Positions 59,801-64,000 of a stretch of 64,000 nt of DNA are shown here, in pieces. The position numbers and the translations under genes are program-made. The notes under the pieces are model-generated. The model did no database searches and was not told where the DNA came from. It saw only the letters and a program-made list of their open reading frames with translations. The stretch comes from Argopecten irradians (taxonomy: Eukaryota; Mollusca; Bivalvia; Pectinida; Pectinidae): positions 55,377,944 to 55,441,943 of the forward strand of contig NC_091134.1 of the NCBI RefSeq assembly GCF_041381155.1, written 5' to 3'. Numbering within the stretch: position 1 is the stretch's first letter; each line of letters begins with the position of its first letter.

Positions 59801-62261
59801 CTTCCTACGCTCGTCAATCTTTCTCAATGTGAGTAGCACCATTTTGCCAGGTTGAGGGGCGATATCTGCGATATCCAACACCAGGCGGTTTGACGACGTC
59901 CCCTGTTTACGAGGATCACGAGGAGGCATGGATCCCTCGTGCTCTAACATTCCTTTTGTTGTCATACGCCACAGCTGGGACCTCTTCCCATTCTCCTGTA
60001 ATCAATTTTTTATTCCAATAAGTGGAGGTCATGTAAATATTGACGCAAATACAAAGATAAATAAAGGGAAAATCGGGACAAGATATATGAAAACTTGATG
60101 GTTTAACTGACTCAGAGACAAAATATATCATAATAAGAAAACGTTTATAACTGACCTTTTTCCTGAACACAATATGGTTTTCATGAATACAGTCTAGCAC
60201 CAAGTCTTGTTTGTTCTCCTCAAGGATTGTCCTACAAAGAATTGAAATGAAATGTGTTCTGAAACAGTTTGTCAAGATGTTATAACAAAGATATAGTTGA
60301 TAATATTGCCTATAGAGAATATACCCAGTAGATACGGTAGAAACACTGGAAAATTCCATCCTTGTCTCAATGAATACAAATAGAAAACTAAAAATTCCTT
60401 TTATCTCTTAGAGTCCTAAATGACTTCAAAAATCTTGTTGTGTTCTAAGAAGCAAATCACTGTAAAAACTTAATACTTTGAAAGTTTTTTCACAAAATGA
60501 TGATGCTTACTGATTAAAGGAAGCGGTCGCGGCCAGGTAGATAAAGTTTTGGTAGTAGAGTTTTTCTCCCTCCTCCAGTTTGTTCATGTCGTAGGTGGCA
60601 CTTGTCCCTCCCTGTACATTCAGTGAGATAGATGGGGCAAGTGTGGGCTCATCCCACGCATACGCCACTGTAAACAACATCACATAAGTTTATAAAAAGG
60701 CATCCACACACTATCATAAAACTGTTCCACTCTTTATAAGATGTCTTGTAATACAAAATGTACCCACTTAGAAAGACACACCAAATAAGCAAATATTTTA
60801 CCAGATACTTCCAATTACCCTTCATTCAATTTGGGGCTTATTCAACTTTGATTTCATATACAGACAAATTTTTATATTCATGCAACATTTCAAAAAATAT
60901 CCTGCTACATTTCTAATTGCCTCATTTCCTCATATCTCAAGCACTGCACAGTATATGTGAACAGGACATACATGCAATCCTACTTTATACCATTCTGAAT
61001 CCTAACTTATATCAGTCTGATTACAAAAATCTAAAATTTTAAATTAAACAGCCTATCTAATGAGACTCACAGGAGGTGTGTGGTTTGATGTTAGACATAA
61101 GAGTAACATCCTCTATGCCTGTCTGGCAGTATTTTATGGGTACTTCTGCCTTGTTGTCAATTCTGAACGGTGGTGGCATCTCCTCAGCATCACCAAACAC
61201 GATGAAGAAAGTCGGCCCCTGCATCACTACCTCGACTTTCAGCAAGTGTGATACATCATCTGTAGTTCTGAAAACATCACAGAGACACATTGCAAAACTG
61301 GAGACATGATAAGGTGTGGACTTACCGGGTATCTTCATTTCACAAACTTGAACACGTAACCGACAAGAATCAATTACATAATCATCCACTTAGCATATGG
61401 GCTAAAAAGCAATTTGCTGAAAAGTATACCTTTCTGATACCAATGAAATTTGTGTTCAGATTGCACAAGTTGGTTTGATATTTAATTTTGTGTCTTTAGG
61501 AAAGCTTTTGTCATTAAAAGATGTTAAATTGATGGACAAAAGCCAAACTATCAATATTAAAACCATACATCTATATGGAAAGTTCATTGCCTCATTTAGG
61601 TTCAAACGTTTGGTCTAGAAGACCGACACACTTTGTATTCTGCTCTACATATTTTTCTCTCATTAAATGACATGAGACTGACCTCATGTTGATATGGAAG
61701 GAGTCAATGCGGTCTATCCTAAATCCACCTGACCATCTACACTGGGGCACATCCATCAGTCTCACACACAATAGCTGGTCAAGGTCAAGTCTTGGCCAAT
61801 GGAATGGTAGCTTACATCCAGGTAAGGCAGTCAGGTGACCATCAATACTTCTTGTTACAGTCTATAAGAAACACACAGTAGTTAAAAATAAATAGAATTA
61901 TTCCAAAAAGTCAAGTCATGGTTTATAAAATGAATCGTCTTCAGGAAATCATAATAGAATACAATACTCTAAATAAATTAACTAAATTGCTTTCAAAGAT
62001 AGTAGACTATGCAAAGACAGTGTATAATTATTTTGTAGCAAAACATATTATTTTTTTGATTGTTAAAAGAAATTCTAACATTTAGATAACATAATCATTT
62101 CTGTGCCTGTTTTTACCTCTCGTTTGCTGATATGCCTTTGTACTAGGGCCAAATTATGGCTGGATTGGTTGTCTATTTCAAACCTAGGAGCAAAGGTCAC
62201 GATGTTTGTGTCACGGTATTTTCCCTTCCCTTGTCTTACTTCTATACCAATGTTGTAAACC
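50856..62261 (-). CDS. VPS13: VPS13A/C-type lipid-transfer protein, C-terminal 20 exons (5' end outside window)
   Basis: VPS13 proteins move bulk lipid between membranes at contact sites. Exons in gene order: 62117-62261, 61683-61861, 61071-61267, 60511-60667, 60156-60231, 59774-59995, 59360-59423, 58849-59009, 56985-57107, 56594-56743, 56110-56256, 55636-55784, 55335-55516, 55063-55136, 54540-54707, 54062-54265, 53157-53410, 51730-51893, 51223-51338, 50856-50945. They join without a phase conflict into about 1,006 aa ending in TGA at 50858-50856; the full protein would be 3,000 or more. VAB (SHR-BD) repeats come first (RFEIDNQSSHNL, FRIDRIDSF, PFRIDN, YAWDEPTLAP), then GGLGISLVNKNAEELLYISM, the ATG2-like end (GKGMIGTVTKPVAGVLDLAS) and a PH-like domain (ITSKHVYFLRKG to RPQIRCEKRHMAQR). 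The KPxxGxxDxAS segment favours VPS13A/C over B or D; A versus C is unresolved. Two donors are GTTGGT. Introns hold several MITEs and a HINE. Confidence 0.92.
52140..52545 (-). repeat. Dispersed repeat, inverted copy of the 25.9-kb repeat
   Basis: Reverse complement of about 25905-26290, including ATATGTGCCGTAACTGGGCG and the CAGTACTGCCAAAAATCAT palindromic part. It lies in the VPS13 intron between 51893 and 53157. No termini could be fixed here. Confidence 0.6.
52628..53009. mobile_element. MULE-type MITE with 9-bp target duplication
   Basis: A 382-bp element with about 90-bp terminal inverted repeats, starting CAATCTGATTAAAATACAG and ending CTGTATTTTAATCAGATTG. An exact 9-bp repeat CACATTTCT flanks it (52619-52627 and 53010-53018). 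Long TIRs with a 9-bp duplication are the mark of Mutator-like elements. No transposase frame is inside. Confidence 0.85.
53466..53634. mobile_element. Short MITE-like inverted repeat
   Basis: The left part (CCAAGATCATGAAACAGT, then TTAAGTC) is matched by its complement on the right (GACTGTTTTGTTTTATGATCCTTGG), enclosing about 165 bp in a VPS13 intron. Target duplication not resolved. Confidence 0.6.
53658..53864. mobile_element. MITE-like element with 'GTCTTTATAGACAGG' end
   Basis: The ends TACAGTAAAACCTG, with CAACCACC, and GGTGGTCTTTATAGACAGG, with TTTGACTATA, are imperfect inverted repeats around about 150 bp rich in AAGACC-type words. It sits next to the preceding MITE in the same VPS13 intron. 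Confidence 0.6.
57510..58707 (-). mobile_element. HINE/pearl-like element in a VPS13 intron
   Basis: Read on the minus strand it opens TTTTTAGCTCACCTGG with a GGTCCGAAGGACC hairpin, continues with a CGTCCGTCGTC-rich tract (about 58577-58650), then five to six copies of a 158-bp core (GGGGTCAGCCCCATCATTTG on the plus strand), and ends with CAGGTGAGC, a GGCCCTCTGGGCC hairpin and TCTTG. It lies in the intron 57108-58848, in the same orientation as the gene. Frames of 70-130 codons across it come from the repeat period. Confidence 0.75.
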
Positions 62262-64000
62262 CTTAAATGTAACACAATCACAAAATGTGGATAACTCAAA
62301 TCACAACATATACTTTCATATACAAAATGTATCTGTAATGTCACAAAGTTCCTTATAAATATTCTACCATTATGATAAAACTGAGATGTTTGTAGATACT
62401 GTCAAATGTCTATAATGAATGAAGTTTACCAGTAGTGCATATGAAGTCTGAACTTGTTCTATAAACATATTACATGTACATAAAAACTGTAAAAATTACA
62501 TATAACTAGTAAACATCAAAATACTAATAACAATAGATCTGAATTAAATGTCAGAGATTTTTTTTAATTATACATGTAGATATCAATAATTAACTACTCT
62601 GATAGTAACTAATTAAAACCAAATCATGCAAAAACATCAATTAAGTTAAAATAAGTCATGAGAAATTTTACAGTCATATACAAAAGTAATACAATAATGT
62701 ATGAAAATATTTTTCAAAGCTTATACTTATTTAATATAACATATTATGATTTTATATGGTTAAAATACATAGACATACATACCAGGGCTAATGGGTTTTT
62801 TGTTTTTGTTTTTTTTTTAAACTGGTTACTGTAAATATTTCATAACTTGTTTTTCTGTACATCAGTAAGAATGAAGTTAAATATCATAGATAACACAACA
62901 TTCATGATATTTTTCACTATGTCTGTGCTTGGTATACTGCATTAAGCAGCATGTGAATGTACATAGTGCAAAGTACAAACTGATTGACATATATAACCAG
63001 ATACTCAAAGCAGAGCAGGACAAATGCTGTGTACCTGGTATATTTGTGTAAATCTCAATATTAATGTTCAAGTGAAATAAATCAGATATTTGGTTAAAAT
63101 CCAACTTGTAGCTTTTCCAACTGAAATTTATGGTAAAAATACTTCTATGTACTGATTATCAAAACAATATCAAATATTTATTTAGTTAAAAAAGCAAGGC
63201 TTGCAACTTTTTAATACATAAAGGATTGAATAGAAAACGAAAATAGTATTTTGAGCGCTAGAAGCAGCAGCACTTAATGTAACCGATAGGATGTTATACC
63301 ATACAAAAAAAGTACCGATTGAAATGAGAACAAACCATAATAGATTTGCCTAAAGGACCCCACAGTTGTATCATTGTGTTCAGTATCCAACAAAATTATG
63401 CTCACAGGTTACAGACACTATTAATATAGTTTGGAATTTACCCATTTTAATTGATAATATTTGCTTTGATTTGTATCATACGGTCATTTTATATCTATGG
63501 TATAACAAGTTTGACTGCAAGTAGAGGTAGACTGGTTTCATTCTAATGATTTTAGTTTGATTACCTTTTAAAGTACTTCATGTATTGTAATAGCTAAATA
63601 TTTATGATAATAGTGACAGTTTTGTTGTCAGAGATGATGTTTTAATATAATGACACACTTTCAGCTTGTACTAGTGCCAATTCAAGGAGGCCAAAAATGT
63701 GCCTATAACCAAACTCTGTATTCCTTTTATAAACAAATCATATTTCAATTGGGTCAGAATAAATGCTTCATAAAGTAACATTATAGTATAAATCTAGGAT
63801 CCTTCAAACTCAATAATCCCATTATGTCTAAAAATGGTACAATTTAGTGATTATTTAGTTAGCACAAAAAAGACATGTCATTCAACAAACAATTTCTATT
63901 ATCCCCCTCCCTTTTTTTTTCTTTTTCTTTCTTTCTTTCTTTCTTCCTATCTTTCTTTCTTTCTTTCAAAAACAAATCCTTGTTGTTATTTTCTAAAGAC
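62262..64000 (-). other. VPS13 upstream intron, partial
   Basis: No further VPS13 exon could be recognised here, so this AT-rich stretch is probably one large intron that continues past the right edge. It ends in a CTTT microsatellite. Confidence 0.5.
63910..63967. repeat. CTTT microsatellite
   Basis: A pyrimidine tract of imperfect CTTT repeats (CTTTCTTTCTTTCTTT runs) broken by one CCTAT, near the right window edge. Confidence 0.9.

Overview
The window is eukaryotic, AT-rich and intron-rich. It carries metazoan-type genes buried in many small non-autonomous DNA transposons, tandem repeats and segmental duplications. Gene content, plus several elements built like the bivalve 'pearl'/HINE repeats (terminal hairpins around a tandem-repeat core), point to a mollusc, most likely a bivalve. 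That placement is inference. I saw no LTR, retroviral or Polinton-like element.

Layout. (1) 1-2778, minus strand: the first coding exon of a UFL1 homologue (2702-2778), whose gene runs off the left edge; its intron 1 holds a fold-back and a 20-bp-phased TAAC array. (2) 2779-13686: no gene. It holds a hAT-type MITE with an exact 8-bp target duplication, a TIR element caught in a 1.55-kb tandem duplication, a 46-48-bp minisatellite and a 0.3-kb duplication. (3) 13687-20160: a 3.2-kb tandem duplication carrying an intact single-exon LRR transmembrane receptor gene (13856-15091, minus, TPBG-like) and a second copy broken by two 1-bp insertions. (4) 20955-24300: nested MITEs and two tRNA-derived SINE copies. 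(5) 24300-39670, plus: a seven-exon gene that I could phase end to end (1,608 aa: basic AT-hook N-terminus, in-frame 14-residue repeats, ten C2H2 fingers, acidic tail). (6) 39671-50855: intergenic, with a 2.7-kb long-TIR element and two MITEs. (7) 50856-64000, minus: the last 20 exons (about 1,006 aa) of a VPS13A/C-type lipid-transfer protein, also phase-consistent throughout; its 5' part lies beyond the right edge. The zinc-finger and VPS13 genes are convergent.

The genes have no evident shared pathway: UFL1 (UFM1 ligase), an LRR surface receptor, a nuclear zinc-finger protein and VPS13 (membrane-contact lipid transfer). The most unusual structures are two. Intron 3 of the zinc-finger gene (28419-32452) is almost wholly about 110 tandem 32-34-bp units, each repeating the gene's own splice donor (TAG|GTAACT), apparently grown out of the exon 3/intron 3 junction. 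Near 1812-2232, 22 TAAC-like motifs recur every 20 +/- 2 bp with unrelated sequence between them.
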